A DNA stretch of 64,000 nucleotides from Nitrospinota bacterium. Lineage in GTDB: Bacteria > JADFOP01. The stretch is from NCBI GenBank assembly GCA_022562795.1, contig JADFOP010000002.1, positions 31,322-95,321 on the forward strand, read 5' to 3'. This document shows positions 53,423 through 61,497 of this stretch, one piece after another. Each line of letters starts with the position of its first letter. The first letter of the stretch is position 1. The notes below the pieces were generated by a model that was not told the origin of the DNA, did no database searches, and worked only from the letters and a program-made list of their open reading frames with translations. A program made the position numbers and the translations under genes.

Positions 53423-54310
53423 ATGAACCCTATGGATGATAATCCACTACTGGTGGAGACCGCCTGGCTCGACCTCAGGCGGAGGGACCAAGATCTAGTG
53501 ATCTTGGATACGCGGCGACGGACTCAGTATCTGATGGGACACATCCCGGGGGCGGTGAGCTTTCCCATGCGGAAAGTCACCGACGAGCGCTTCTGGAGCC
53601 CTGGCTTCCTCCCCAGCGAGGAGGAGTTGCGGCGGCGTCTGGGCTTGGCCGGATTCAGGCGCGACGATTATCTCGTGGTCTACGATGACGGGGACGGACT
53701 GGCAGCTTCCCGCGTCTTCTGGGCTCTTGATTACCTTGGCCACCCTAGGGTTAGCCTCCTAAACGGTGGGTTTTCCAAATGGAGCTACGAGGGCCGGGGG
53801 CGCAGCCTTCGCCGCCACAAGAGGCCCAAGGCATCATATGAGGGGAGCCCAGTCCAGCAAAGGCTTGTGGGAGCTGAGTGGATCCACCACCGGTTGGCCA
53901 GCGGCCATGAGCTAGTCCTCATCGACTGCCGCTCAGCCGACGAATACACCGGAGCCCGCCGAAAGGCTGCCCGCTGTGGGCACATTCCCGGAGCCGTTCA
54001 CGTTGAGTGGACGCGCAATCTGCGCGAGACGGGGCCCTGTCCCGTCTTTAGGGACCGCGAGGAGCTTTTGGCCCTCTACCAGGGAGCGGGGGCCGACGAT
54101 GGTTTGCCTCTGGTCACTTACTGCCAGGCCCAGGTTAGAGGGTCGCACACCTACTTCGTGTTACGCTGGCTTGGGTTTAAGGCGGTCTACGGCTACGAGG
54201 GCTCGTGGGGCGAGTGGGGCAATGACCCCCAGATGCCCATTGCCACCGGCGACGAGCCGGGACGCATTGTGGAGACCCGTGAGGGGGAAAGGGGCAAAGC
54301 GCCCTTCTGA
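53423..54310 (+). CDS. Cytoplasmic two-domain thiosulfate sulfurtransferase (rhodanese)
   Basis: 295 aa, no signal peptide. Paralogue of the preceding gene with the same layout: N-terminal VYDDGDGLAASRVFWALDYLGHP without Cys, and C-terminal catalytic loop YCQAQVRGSHTYFVL with YGYEGSWGEWGND. It probably delivers persulfide sulfur inside the cell, a plausible donor for the carrier protein because the E1-like enzyme here has no rhodanese domain of its own. It starts 32 bases after its paralogue. Confidence 0.92.
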   Translation: MNPMDDNPLLVETAWLDLRRRDQDLVILDTRRRTQYLMGHIPGAVSFPMRKVTDERFWSPGFLPSEEELRRRLGLAGFRRDDYLVVYDDGDGLAASRVFWALDYLGHPRVSLLNGGFSKWSYEGRGRSLRRHKRPKASYEGSPVQQRLVGAEWIHHRLASGHELVLIDCRSADEYTGARRKAARCGHIPGAVHVEWTRNLRETGPCPVFRDREELLALYQGAGADDGLPLVTYCQAQVRGSHTYFVLRWLGFKAVYGYEGSWGEWGNDPQMPIATGDEPGRIVETREGERGKAPF

Positions 54311-54344
54311 CCAACATAACGCAAGACGATAAGGAAGAATATCG

Positions 54345-55277
54345 ATGTTGCACGCCAGAGGCCCAATGCTGAACGCCCCGCAGGATAGGGCGTGCCACAT
54401 CTTGGAGCTGATAGGCAACACCCCGCTGCTGCGCCTCAACCATTTGGGGAGGGCCTTTCCCCGCGTGGAGATTTACGCCAAGGCGGAATGGATAAACCCG
54501 GGAGGCAGCATCAAAGACAGGCCCGCGCTTAAGATGCTTGAGGTGGCCGAAGAGACGGGCGAGCTGACAAAGGACAAGACCATCCTCGACTCCACGAGCG
54601 GGAACACCGGCATTGCCTACGCCATGATAGCCAGTATCAAGGGCTACAGGGTCGAGCTCGTCATGCCAGCCAACGTCAGTGAGGAGCGCAAAAAGATAGT
54701 CACCGCATACGGGGCCAACATCATATACTCCAGTGCCTTGGAGGGCTCCGACGGAGCCCAGCTCAAAGCCAAGCGCCTCCTGGAGGAGTATCCTGAGAAA
54801 TACTTTATGCCCGACCAATACAACAATGAGGCCAATTCGCTCGCTCACTACGAGACGACGGGGCCAGAGATTCTCGAGCAGACCGAAGGGACCATCACCC
54901 ACTTCGTTGCTGGCCTCGGCACGAGCGGAACCCTCATGGGCACCGGCCGTCGACTAAAAGAGTTCAATCCCGACATCCAGCTCATCGCCGTCGAACCGAA
55001 GCACGCCCTCCACGGACTGGAAGGCTTAAAGCACATGGAGAGCTCCATCGTCCCGCAAATATACGATAGAAGTTTCCACGACGAACTCATCCCCGTGAAA
55101 ACCGAGGATGGATACGATATGGCCCGCCGGCTGGCTCATGAAGAGGGGCTGTTTATCGGCCACTCGTCCGGCGCCGTGATGGTGGCGGTACTGGAGGTGG
55201 CCTCAAGGATCAAGGAGGGTGTGGTGGTCACTGTCTTTCCCGACGGAGGCGACCGCTACATTTCGACCAATTTTTAG
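54345..55277 (+). CDS. CysM-like cysteine synthase, probably carrier-protein dependent
   Basis: 310-aa fold-type II PLP enzyme, preceded by AAGGA. The PLP lysine lies in NPGGSIKDRPALKMLE; also DSTSGNTGIAYAMIASIKGYRVELVMP and ITHFVAGLGTSGTLMGTGRRLKEF. These blocks are closer to mycobacterial CysM, which uses O-phosphoserine and the CysO thiocarboxylate, than to the CysK encoded upstream, as judged by eye. Linkage with carrier, E1-like and JAMM genes repeats the mec-cysO-cysM context. The substrate is inferred. Confidence 0.85.
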   Translation: MLHARGPMLNAPQDRACHILELIGNTPLLRLNHLGRAFPRVEIYAKAEWINPGGSIKDRPALKMLEVAEETGELTKDKTILDSTSGNTGIAYAMIASIKGYRVELVMPANVSEERKKIVTAYGANIIYSSALEGSDGAQLKAKRLLEEYPEKYFMPDQYNNEANSLAHYETTGPEILEQTEGTITHFVAGLGTSGTLMGTGRRLKEFNPDIQLIAVEPKHALHGLEGLKHMESSIVPQIYDRSFHDELIPVKTEDGYDMARRLAHEEGLFIGHSSGAVMVAVLEVASRIKEGVVVTVFPDGGDRYISTNF

Positions 55278-55324
55278 CCCCAATACCACCGCCCGGGCTT
55301 TTGCACGTCCACGGGAGGCGTCAC

Positions 55325-55588
55325 ATGGCCGAACGATTCGTTGACCTGACGGTCCCGGAAGCCATGATAAAAGAGCCGATTATATATTCCTTGGGTCAGC
55401 AGTTCGACGTGGTCCCCAACATTTTCCGAGCCGACGTTACCCCAACGACCGGATGGGCGATCCTTCAGCTCGAGGGGGAGGAGTCTGAGATCGAGCGTGC
55501 CATCGAGTGGCTCCAGGGCCACGGCATCACCGTGAAGGTCGGAGGGGAGGAGCTGCTTCAAGCTCGCGACGAGGCCGAGGGCTCGTAA
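55325..55588 (+). CDS. Stand-alone NIL-domain protein 1
   Basis: 87 aa from ATG 55325 (GGGAGG 7 bases upstream). It consists only of a NIL domain (ERFVDLTVPEAMIKEPIIYSLG, IFRADVTPTTGWAILQLEGEESEIERAIEWLQGHGITVKV). NIL domains bind methionine in the MetN ABC ATPase and occur with ferredoxin domains in homocysteine-forming systems. A methionine-sensing or sulfur-transfer accessory role fits the SAM riboswitch but is inferred. Confidence 0.82.
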   Translation: MAERFVDLTVPEAMIKEPIIYSLGQQFDVVPNIFRADVTPTTGWAILQLEGEESEIERAIEWLQGHGITVKVGGEELLQARDEAEGS

Positions 55589-55594
55589 GGTCCG

Positions 55595-56398
55595 ATGCGT
55601 GCAGAGTTCACAGAAGAAGAGATCCGTAGGTACGGTTGCCAGATGGTCCTGCCCGAGGTGGGCGACGTCGGCCAGGCAAAGCTCCGGGCCGCCGGTGTGC
55701 TCATAATCGGGGCTGGGGGTCTGGGCAGCCCTGTAGCCATTTACCTCGCGGCTGCGGGTGTGGGGAGACTCGGTATAGTGGACAGTGACGAGGTGGAGCT
55801 GTCGAACCTACATCGGCAAATTCTCCACACCGAGGAAGCCGTTGGCCGGCCCAAGGTTGAAAGCGCCCAGACTATGCTTGGGGAGGTCAACCCCCTGGTG
55901 GAGGTGCAGACCCATCCCATGCGCCTTCAGGCGGCCAACATTGAGGCCCTCATCGCCGGCTACGACGTCGTGGTGGACGGGAGCGACAACTTTCCGACCA
56001 AGTTCCTCGTCAACGACGCGTGCGTCTTCGCCGAAAAACCTCTCTCGCTGGCTGGTATTCACCGCTTTGAGGGCCAGGTGATGACCATCGTTCCAGGCCA
56101 GGGGCCCTGCTATCGGTGCATATTCATCGAGCCGCCCCCCGAGGGGGCCATCCCCAGCTGCGAGGAGGCCGGAGTCTTCGGGGCCGTGGCGGGCCTGGCC
56201 GGGTGCATTCAGGCGGTTGAGGTCGTAAAACTCATTCTGGGGATTGGGGAGCCTCTCGTCGGCTCCATCCTGCGCATCGACACCCTCCGGGGCTCTTTTC
56301 GAACAGTCCCGGTCAACCGCAACCCCAACTGCCCCGTGTGCTCCGAGGAGGCGACCATTACGACGCTGGTGGACCAAAGCCTTGTCTGCAGCGAATAA
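55595..56398 (+). CDS. E1-like sulfur-carrier adenylyltransferase (MoeB/ThiF/HesA family)
   Basis: 267 aa, 6 bases after the first NIL gene. ATP site LIIGAGGLGSPVAIYLAAAGVGRLGIVDSDEVELSNLHRQILH, Asp in VVDGSDNFPTKFLVND, zinc cysteines CYRC and CPVC, and a candidate catalytic Cys region GAIPSCEEAGVFGAVAG. It would adenylate the C-terminal Gly of the carrier and allow thiocarboxylate formation. No C-terminal rhodanese domain is present, unlike MoeZ, so sulfur must come from a separate protein. Confidence 0.93.
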   Translation: MRAEFTEEEIRRYGCQMVLPEVGDVGQAKLRAAGVLIIGAGGLGSPVAIYLAAAGVGRLGIVDSDEVELSNLHRQILHTEEAVGRPKVESAQTMLGEVNPLVEVQTHPMRLQAANIEALIAGYDVVVDGSDNFPTKFLVNDACVFAEKPLSLAGIHRFEGQVMTIVPGQGPCYRCIFIEPPPEGAIPSCEEAGVFGAVAGLAGCIQAVEVVKLILGIGEPLVGSILRIDTLRGSFRTVPVNRNPNCPVCSEEATITTLVDQSLVCSE

Positions 56399-56420
56399 CC
56401 CTCACGCGAAGGAGGCGGCC

Positions 56421-56663
56421 ATGGCCATCATCCGTGTGCAGCTTACCTTTCCTCAAGAGTCAGTCAAGCGGCCCGTCATTTACGAGATCGGAAAAGAGTT
56501 CGATGTGGTAACGAACGTCCGACGGGCCAACGTCACGGCGACCTCGGGGTGGGTGGTGCTCGAGCTAAGCGGCGAGCGGGAAGAGATCGAGCGGGCCCTC
56601 GAAGGCTTTAAATCCCGTGGGGTGAGAGTCGATCCGGTTGAGGGTGATGTGGTCAGTCCATGA
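56421..56663 (+). CDS. Stand-alone NIL-domain protein 2
   Basis: 80 aa from ATG 56421, behind a strong AAGGAGG (56409-56415). Paralogue of the NIL protein at 55325: MAIIRVQLTFPQESVKRPVIYEIGKEFDVV, NVRRANVTATSGWVVLELSGEREEIERALEGFKSRGVRVDPVEG. The two flank the E1-like gene. Two copies may pair as a heterodimer or differ in ligand. Confidence 0.84.
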   Translation: MAIIRVQLTFPQESVKRPVIYEIGKEFDVVTNVRRANVTATSGWVVLELSGEREEIERALEGFKSRGVRVDPVEGDVVSP

Positions 56664-56673
56664 GGTTGATTGA

Positions 56674-57111
56674 ATGTTACGGGTTCCAAGCTCTATCGTT
56701 GAGGCCATGTTCGACCACGCTAAGAAAGAGGCTCCTAATGAATGTTGCGGCCTTCTTACGGGCAAGGACGGGCTGGCTACACACCACTACCCGGCGACGA
56801 ACGCCGATAGCAGCCCCACCACATACTCCATCGAGTCGCGTCAGCTCTTTGAGATTCATCGGGCTGCTCGCGACGCTGGGCTAGATATTTTGAGCGTCTA
56901 TCACTCTCACACCATGACCAGGGCGTACCCGTCACCAACCGACGTCAACCGGGCCTTCTGGAATGGGACCGAGCTGGAGACATACCCCGGGTGCATTCAC
57001 CTGATCATTTCGCTGGCCGAGGGTGACGAGCCCGTCCTCAGGGGTTTTCGTATCCCCTCTCGAGAGACCATCGAAGAGGTTCCCGTCACGATTATCAGAG
57101 ACACCACGTAA
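56674..57111 (+). CDS. JAMM/Mpn+ metalloprotease (Mec family)
   Basis: 145 aa. Zinc-protease motif is complete: Glu in PNECCGLLTGK, then SVYHSHTMTRAYPSPTD with H-x-H and the Asp ligand. In Mycobacterium Mec releases cysteine from its adduct with CysO. In Pseudomonas QbsD and Wolinella HcyD relatives trim the carrier tail. Here both tasks are plausible because the carrier has a two-residue extension. It starts 10 bases after the second NIL gene. Confidence 0.93.
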   Translation: MLRVPSSIVEAMFDHAKKEAPNECCGLLTGKDGLATHHYPATNADSSPTTYSIESRQLFEIHRAARDAGLDILSVYHSHTMTRAYPSPTDVNRAFWNGTELETYPGCIHLIISLAEGDEPVLRGFRIPSRETIEEVPVTIIRDTT

Positions 57112-57124
57112 GGAGACGAGCCCA

Positions 57125-57592
57125 GTGAAGTTTACCAGTCGCGGCCGGTACGCTGTGAGAGCGATGATTGATTTGGCCTACCACACCCTGGAGCATCCCG
57201 TGAGCCTCGCCACCATTGCTGTGCGGCAGGGGATTTCGCAGCACTACCTGGAGCAGCTCTTCGTGCGGCTGCGTCGGGCGGAGCTGGTCCGAAGCGTGCG
57301 CGGGCCCGGCGGAGGCTACTTTCTAGCTAAAGAACCCATAGCGATCTCCGTACGCGACATCTTCCTGGCCGTAGACGAGTCCCTCAGCACTCCGGAGTGC
57401 GAAAAGTTGACCAATCCCGACCAGGAGCCCTGTGACCGACTCGACGAATGCGTCTCCCGAGTCATTTGGAAGAGGGTGGCCGATCAGGTGGCCCAGGCCC
57501 TTAACTCCGTCAGCCTCGAAGACCTGTGCATGGAGCGCGAGAAGCTCGACAAGAGCGAAGTCTTTTCCCACACTTACGGTTTCAACATCTAG
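57125..57592 (+). CDS. Rrf2/IscR-family transcriptional regulator
   Basis: 155 aa from GTG 57125 with AGGAGA upstream; the longer frame to 57023 lies inside the JAMM gene. Winged helix: VKFTSRGRYAVRAMIDLAYH, VSLATIAVRQGISQHYLEQLFVRLRRAELVRSVRGPGGGYFLA. Three Cys (ECEKLTNPDQEPCDRLDEC) lie where IscR holds its Fe-S cluster, with a wider first spacing (11 residues, then 6). CymR, the cysteine-responsive relative, lacks them. An IscR-like operator at 49510 is a likely target. Confidence 0.9.
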   Translation: MKFTSRGRYAVRAMIDLAYHTLEHPVSLATIAVRQGISQHYLEQLFVRLRRAELVRSVRGPGGGYFLAKEPIAISVRDIFLAVDESLSTPECEKLTNPDQEPCDRLDECVSRVIWKRVADQVAQALNSVSLEDLCMEREKLDKSEVFSHTYGFNI

Positions 57593-57609
57593 GGGGCTTA
57601 TCCAGGGCG

Positions 57610-58761
57610 ATGAACGTCGGCGTGGGGGTTTCGATAAGCCGCGATGGCGCCGCCGCCGCGGCGCGAGAGGCTGCCGAGCAGGCCTTGAAGCAGGCAGGCC
57701 GGCCTAGGGCTGATGCCGCCTTGTGCTTTGCGACGCCGGATTACTTTTCTGAGGCTGACGTCCTCCTAGATGCGCTCCAGATGGCGTGCGGCACAGAATT
57801 GGTAGTGGGCGCCAGCGGCGCCGGCGTCCTGACGTCCAGGGATGAGGTGGAGGGCGCTCGGGGCGTGGTGGTCTTAACCCTCGCCTCCGAGCGGGTCGGC
57901 ACGAGGCCTGTGGAGGCCTCGAACATCAACGAGGTCGGCGAGGTATGGCAAAAGAGCGTGGGTGAGGTGCCCCACGAGACCAGCCTCTTCGTTTGTCTCT
58001 CCGACACGAACGCCATCGCCCCCGAGGAGCTACTTGCAACCATGAACGAGGTCTCTCCGGGACTGCCAGTCGTCGGGGGGGGAAGCTGCGACGATGGCTC
58101 CGGTGAGCGCGCCTTCCAGTTTGGTCCGGGAGGGGTGGTGCAGGGAGCTGTGGTCGGTTTGGCGCTTACCGGGGTGGAAGTGGACGTGGGCGTCACCCAG
58201 GCCTGCGCTCCTCTGTGTGAGCCCTATGTCATCACTCGATCTGAAGGCTCTATCGTCTTAGAACTCGGCGGTCGGCCGGCCGTCGAGGTGTTGGCCGAGG
58301 TGGTCCGGGGTCGCGACCTGAGCCGGGGGGTCTTCGCCGGCCTATCCTGCGTCGATACCCAGAGCTTCGGGCATGGGGAGTTCGTGGTCCGACCGATAAC
58401 GGGTCTAGACACTTCCTGGAACAGCTTTACAGTGGCGTCGGAAATCACCGAGGGCCAGTCCCTCGTCTTTGCTATGCGCGACCCCAAGGCGGCCCGCCAG
58501 GACCTGGAGCGGCTGCTGGGGCTTAAGAGCCCGTTTGCCCGCGGAGGGTCCGGCCCGGCCTTCGGTCTCTACTTCAACTGTTGCAGCCGGGGTCGCGGCC
58601 TGTACGGCCAGAGCGGGGTCGATACGGCTCTTCTGGGGGCTTACCTGGGCGCTCTGCCGGTGGCCGGCCTATTTACGGGCCTGGAGTTTGCTCCCGTGGC
58701 CGGCCGAAATCGTCTCCAACTCTTCTCAGGGGTGCTGGCCCTCGTTCGCCCCGCCGAGTGA
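57610..58761 (+). CDS. FIST-domain sensory protein
   Basis: 383 aa from ATG 57610. N-terminal FIST (SISRDGAAAAAREAAEQALKQAG, LVVGASGAGVLTSRDEVEG, PVVGGGSCDDGS) and FIST_C (FGLYFNCCSRGRGLYGQSGVDTALLGAYLGALPVAGLFTGLEFAPV) cover the whole protein. FIST domains are predicted small-ligand sensors, possibly for amino acids, usually joined to signalling modules; here it is alone. It starts 17 bases after the Rrf2 gene and may be cotranscribed. Confidence 0.88.
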   Translation: MNVGVGVSISRDGAAAAAREAAEQALKQAGRPRADAALCFATPDYFSEADVLLDALQMACGTELVVGASGAGVLTSRDEVEGARGVVVLTLASERVGTRPVEASNINEVGEVWQKSVGEVPHETSLFVCLSDTNAIAPEELLATMNEVSPGLPVVGGGSCDDGSGERAFQFGPGGVVQGAVVGLALTGVEVDVGVTQACAPLCEPYVITRSEGSIVLELGGRPAVEVLAEVVRGRDLSRGVFAGLSCVDTQSFGHGEFVVRPITGLDTSWNSFTVASEITEGQSLVFAMRDPKAARQDLERLLGLKSPFARGGSGPAFGLYFNCCSRGRGLYGQSGVDTALLGAYLGALPVAGLFTGLEFAPVAGRNRLQLFSGVLALVRPAE

Positions 58762-58806
58762 TGATTCCCACCCAAGCTTCAGGCGCTGGCGAAGACGATT
58801 GACCTT

Positions 58807-59979
58807 ATGCGGACAATTATTCTCTCTCTCTCGATGAGCCTCGTGGCGGTACTGGCTGCCCCGGGATATGCTGGCAATCGCGCGGTGGACGGCGTGAGGG
58901 CCGAAACCAGGGCGCTCTGGGTCACGCGCTGGGACTACAAGACCCCCGATGACATCCGTCTAATAATGGAGCGGGCCTGGGTGGCTCACTTCAACGTCAT
59001 CTTTTTCCAGGTCAGGGGCAACGCCGACGCCTTCTACGACTCGCGCTACGAGCCGTGGGCGGAAGAGCTCGGCGGCCGCCATCCGGGCTTTGACCCTCTG
59101 AGCGTGGCCATCCAGGAAGCGCACCGCAGGGGCCTGGAGCTCCACGCCTACATAAACGTATTGACCGGATGGAAGGGCTCGGCGCCACCACGCTCAACGC
59201 TCCACCTCTGGAGGACGCATCATGGGTGGTTTACCCGCAATGTCGACGGCATCCCCCAGCCCTTGGGCAACGGGTATCTTCAGGTGACGCCCGGGATGAG
59301 GTCCGTGAGGGACCACATCGTGAACGTTGTGGCCGACATCGTCCGGCGCTATCCGGTCGACGGCATCCACCTCGACTACGTCCGTTACCTCTCTGAGCGC
59401 TACAGCTACGACCCGGTCAGCGTGTCGGCCTTCCGCCGGGCCACCGGCCGCCACCCGGCCGATCTCCCCGGGTCTTGGCAGACCTACCGCCGCGACCTTG
59501 TTAACCGGCTGGTTAGGAGGATTCGCGAAACCATGCGAGCCATCAAGCCATCCCTGCCTCTGTCGGCGGCGGTGTTGGGCCGCATTGAGGAGGCCAGGGC
59601 CACCTACGGCCAAGACGTCGCTCATTGGTTGGCCGAAGACCTCATCGACGTAAGCTACCCCATGATTTATGAGAAGAGCCCGCGGGCCTTCGCCGCCCAG
59701 CTTGCCGACCACATCCGAGCCAGCCCCGGCAAGCCCGTCTACCCGGGCATCGGCCTCTATCGTCACGATAGGGCCTCCCAGACGATTCGCCAAATCGAGA
59801 TGGCCCGCACATTAGGCGCCCGGGGCTTTGCCGTCTTCGACTACCGGAGCCTCTTCGGGGTCATAGATGCAGACGGCGGCTCTGCATACGTGAAGCCCGG
59901 CGTCGGCCCGAGGATTTTACGGTCCCTCCTTAAAGGCCCCCTGGCCGAGATTGTTCCGCCGGCGGGGATCGAATATTAA
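58807..59979 (+). CDS. GHL10/DUF187-family glycosyl hydrolase-like exported protein
   Basis: 390 aa with a signal peptide (MRTIILSLSMSLVAVLAAPGYAG). TIM-barrel family signatures are ETRALWVTRWDYKTPDDI, FNVIFFQVRGNADAFYDS, GLELHAYINVLTGW, YPVDGIHLDYVRYL and YPMIYEKS. E. coli DigH/YngK of this family cuts denuded peptidoglycan strands, so a wall-glycan role in the periplasm is likely. Confidence 0.9.
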   Translation: MRTIILSLSMSLVAVLAAPGYAGNRAVDGVRAETRALWVTRWDYKTPDDIRLIMERAWVAHFNVIFFQVRGNADAFYDSRYEPWAEELGGRHPGFDPLSVAIQEAHRRGLELHAYINVLTGWKGSAPPRSTLHLWRTHHGWFTRNVDGIPQPLGNGYLQVTPGMRSVRDHIVNVVADIVRRYPVDGIHLDYVRYLSERYSYDPVSVSAFRRATGRHPADLPGSWQTYRRDLVNRLVRRIRETMRAIKPSLPLSAAVLGRIEEARATYGQDVAHWLAEDLIDVSYPMIYEKSPRAFAAQLADHIRASPGKPVYPGIGLYRHDRASQTIRQIEMARTLGARGFAVFDYRSLFGVIDADGGSAYVKPGVGPRILRSLLKGPLAEIVPPAGIEY

Positions 59980-60011
59980 AGAACTGTGGGAGGCTTGAGC
60001 GCGGAGTGCGT

Positions 60012-61376
60012 ATGATGATCATTTGGCGTTGCTTGCGGGTCGTTTATGGGGCCGCCGCTGTCATGGTGGTGGCCGTCCTGCTTGCCTCGGGGCCGGCCTA
60101 CGGCCAGCTCGGGGGCCTCTTCGGGTTTACCGAAGACCAAGAGGTCGAACTAGGCCGGCGCGCCGCGCTGGAGGTCGAGCGGGAGTTCCCGCTCCTGGAC
60201 GACCCCGACGTGGTCGCCTACATCGAAAAAATCGGACGGAAGCTCGTGGCCGTAAGCGGACGGGCGAACATCCCCTACACCTTTAAGGTCGTCGATTTAG
60301 AGCAGGTCAACGCCATATCCCTGCCCGGAGGCTACGTCTATGTCTTCCGGGGCCTCATCCTTGCGGCGGACGAGGAGAGCGAGCTCGCCGGGGTGATGGC
60401 CCACGAGGTGGGCCACATCGTCGCGCGACACGGGGTCGAGCAGCTCAAGCGGAGCCAACTGTTCGGCCTCGGGGCCGCCGTTTTCGGCCAGATTCTCGGA
60501 GGGGGCGCTAAGAGTGGGTCCGGCCCCAGCATAGGAGAGCTGGCTGTCAACCTGATCGGCACCGGGGCCTATCGCTCCTTCAGCCGCGAGGCCGAGACCG
60601 AGGCCGACCGGTTGGGGGTCCGAATCCTCTATGACGCCGGCTACACGCCGACCAGCTTCGTAACCTTCCTGGATAAGCTCGACGCCCGCAAGGGCCGAGA
60701 CCCGCTGTCCCTCCGCGATTTCTTCTCCACCCATCCGTCTCCCGCCCAGCGGCGGGCCAATGTAGGAGGGCTCATCGCCCGACTCCCCACTAGGCCCGAC
60801 GCGGTGCGCGACACACGCCGCTTCCAGCTCGTCAAGCAGCTCGTCTCCGGGCTGACCCCTCCCCGGCGCGCGGATGCGCCTCCCCCTGCCAGGCCGGGCC
60901 GGCTCACGCGGGTGACGAGCTACCGGGCCACCCCGGGCGAGAGGGGGCTTCATTCATATTCGGATGAGACGGGCCGCCAGCTAATTGACGGCCAATACGG
61001 CACCGATGAGGTCGACTCCGACCTTGGAAGCGGGCGGGGCTACGAGTGGATAGCGTGGAGGAAGTCCAATCCCCGGATCGTCTTCGACCTCGGCCGCCCT
61101 CAAAGGGTCCGCGCCGTCCGCATCCACATCAACCGCCGCTCCGACCGCAGGATCGAGCCACCCAAGACCGTGCGCATTTTCTTCAGCTCCGACGGCAGAT
61201 CGATCAACTACAGCCGGGTCAAGTCCACGACGCAGATAATCTTCCTCGACGGCCGAAGCCGCTCGATCCGTATCTCGACCCCCGGGGCCGTGGGCCGCTA
61301 CGTGGCCGTGGAGCTTACAGACGGCGACCCCCAGAGTTGGATCTTCGTCGACGAGATACTCCTCGAAGCGGGCTGA
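60012..61376 (+). CDS. M48 zinc metalloprotease with a C-terminal discoidin-like domain
   Basis: 454 aa from ATG 60012 (GGAG 5 bases upstream); a GTG at 60006 is the alternative. A signal peptide ends near PAYGQ. The peptidase part resembles BepA/YfgC: LEQVNAISLPGGYVYVFRGLI, zinc site VMAHEVGHIVARHG, third ligand in SFSREAETEADRLGVRIL, and FFSTHPSPAQRRANV. From about residue 310 a beta-rich extension (YEWIAWRKSNPRIVFDLGRP, VRAVRIHINRRSDRR, VGRYVAVELTDGDPQSWIFVDEI) looks like a galactose-binding/F5-8C domain. BepA repairs outer-membrane protein assembly; this tail is unusual. Confidence 0.88.
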   Translation: MMIIWRCLRVVYGAAAVMVVAVLLASGPAYGQLGGLFGFTEDQEVELGRRAALEVEREFPLLDDPDVVAYIEKIGRKLVAVSGRANIPYTFKVVDLEQVNAISLPGGYVYVFRGLILAADEESELAGVMAHEVGHIVARHGVEQLKRSQLFGLGAAVFGQILGGGAKSGSGPSIGELAVNLIGTGAYRSFSREAETEADRLGVRILYDAGYTPTSFVTFLDKLDARKGRDPLSLRDFFSTHPSPAQRRANVGGLIARLPTRPDAVRDTRRFQLVKQLVSGLTPPRRADAPPPARPGRLTRVTSYRATPGERGLHSYSDETGRQLIDGQYGTDEVDSDLGSGRGYEWIAWRKSNPRIVFDLGRPQRVRAVRIHINRRSDRRIEPPKTVRIFFSSDGRSINYSRVKSTTQIIFLDGRSRSIRISTPGAVGRYVAVELTDGDPQSWIFVDEILLEAG

Positions 61377-61497
61377 GTCGCGTCGCCCAGACCCTGCCCG
61401 GCCACCTCCTCCTTTCCCTGCCCTGATTCTCCCTGGAGCGCTAAGCCTCCATGTGGTACCATGAGGCCCCTCTATGGGCGCGATCGGAGGAGCTACC

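Noticed and set aside
54345..55277. Second CysK or cystathionine beta-synthase
   Set aside because: Segment order and context with carrier, E1-like and JAMM genes favour the CysM type; no haem or CBS domain is present.
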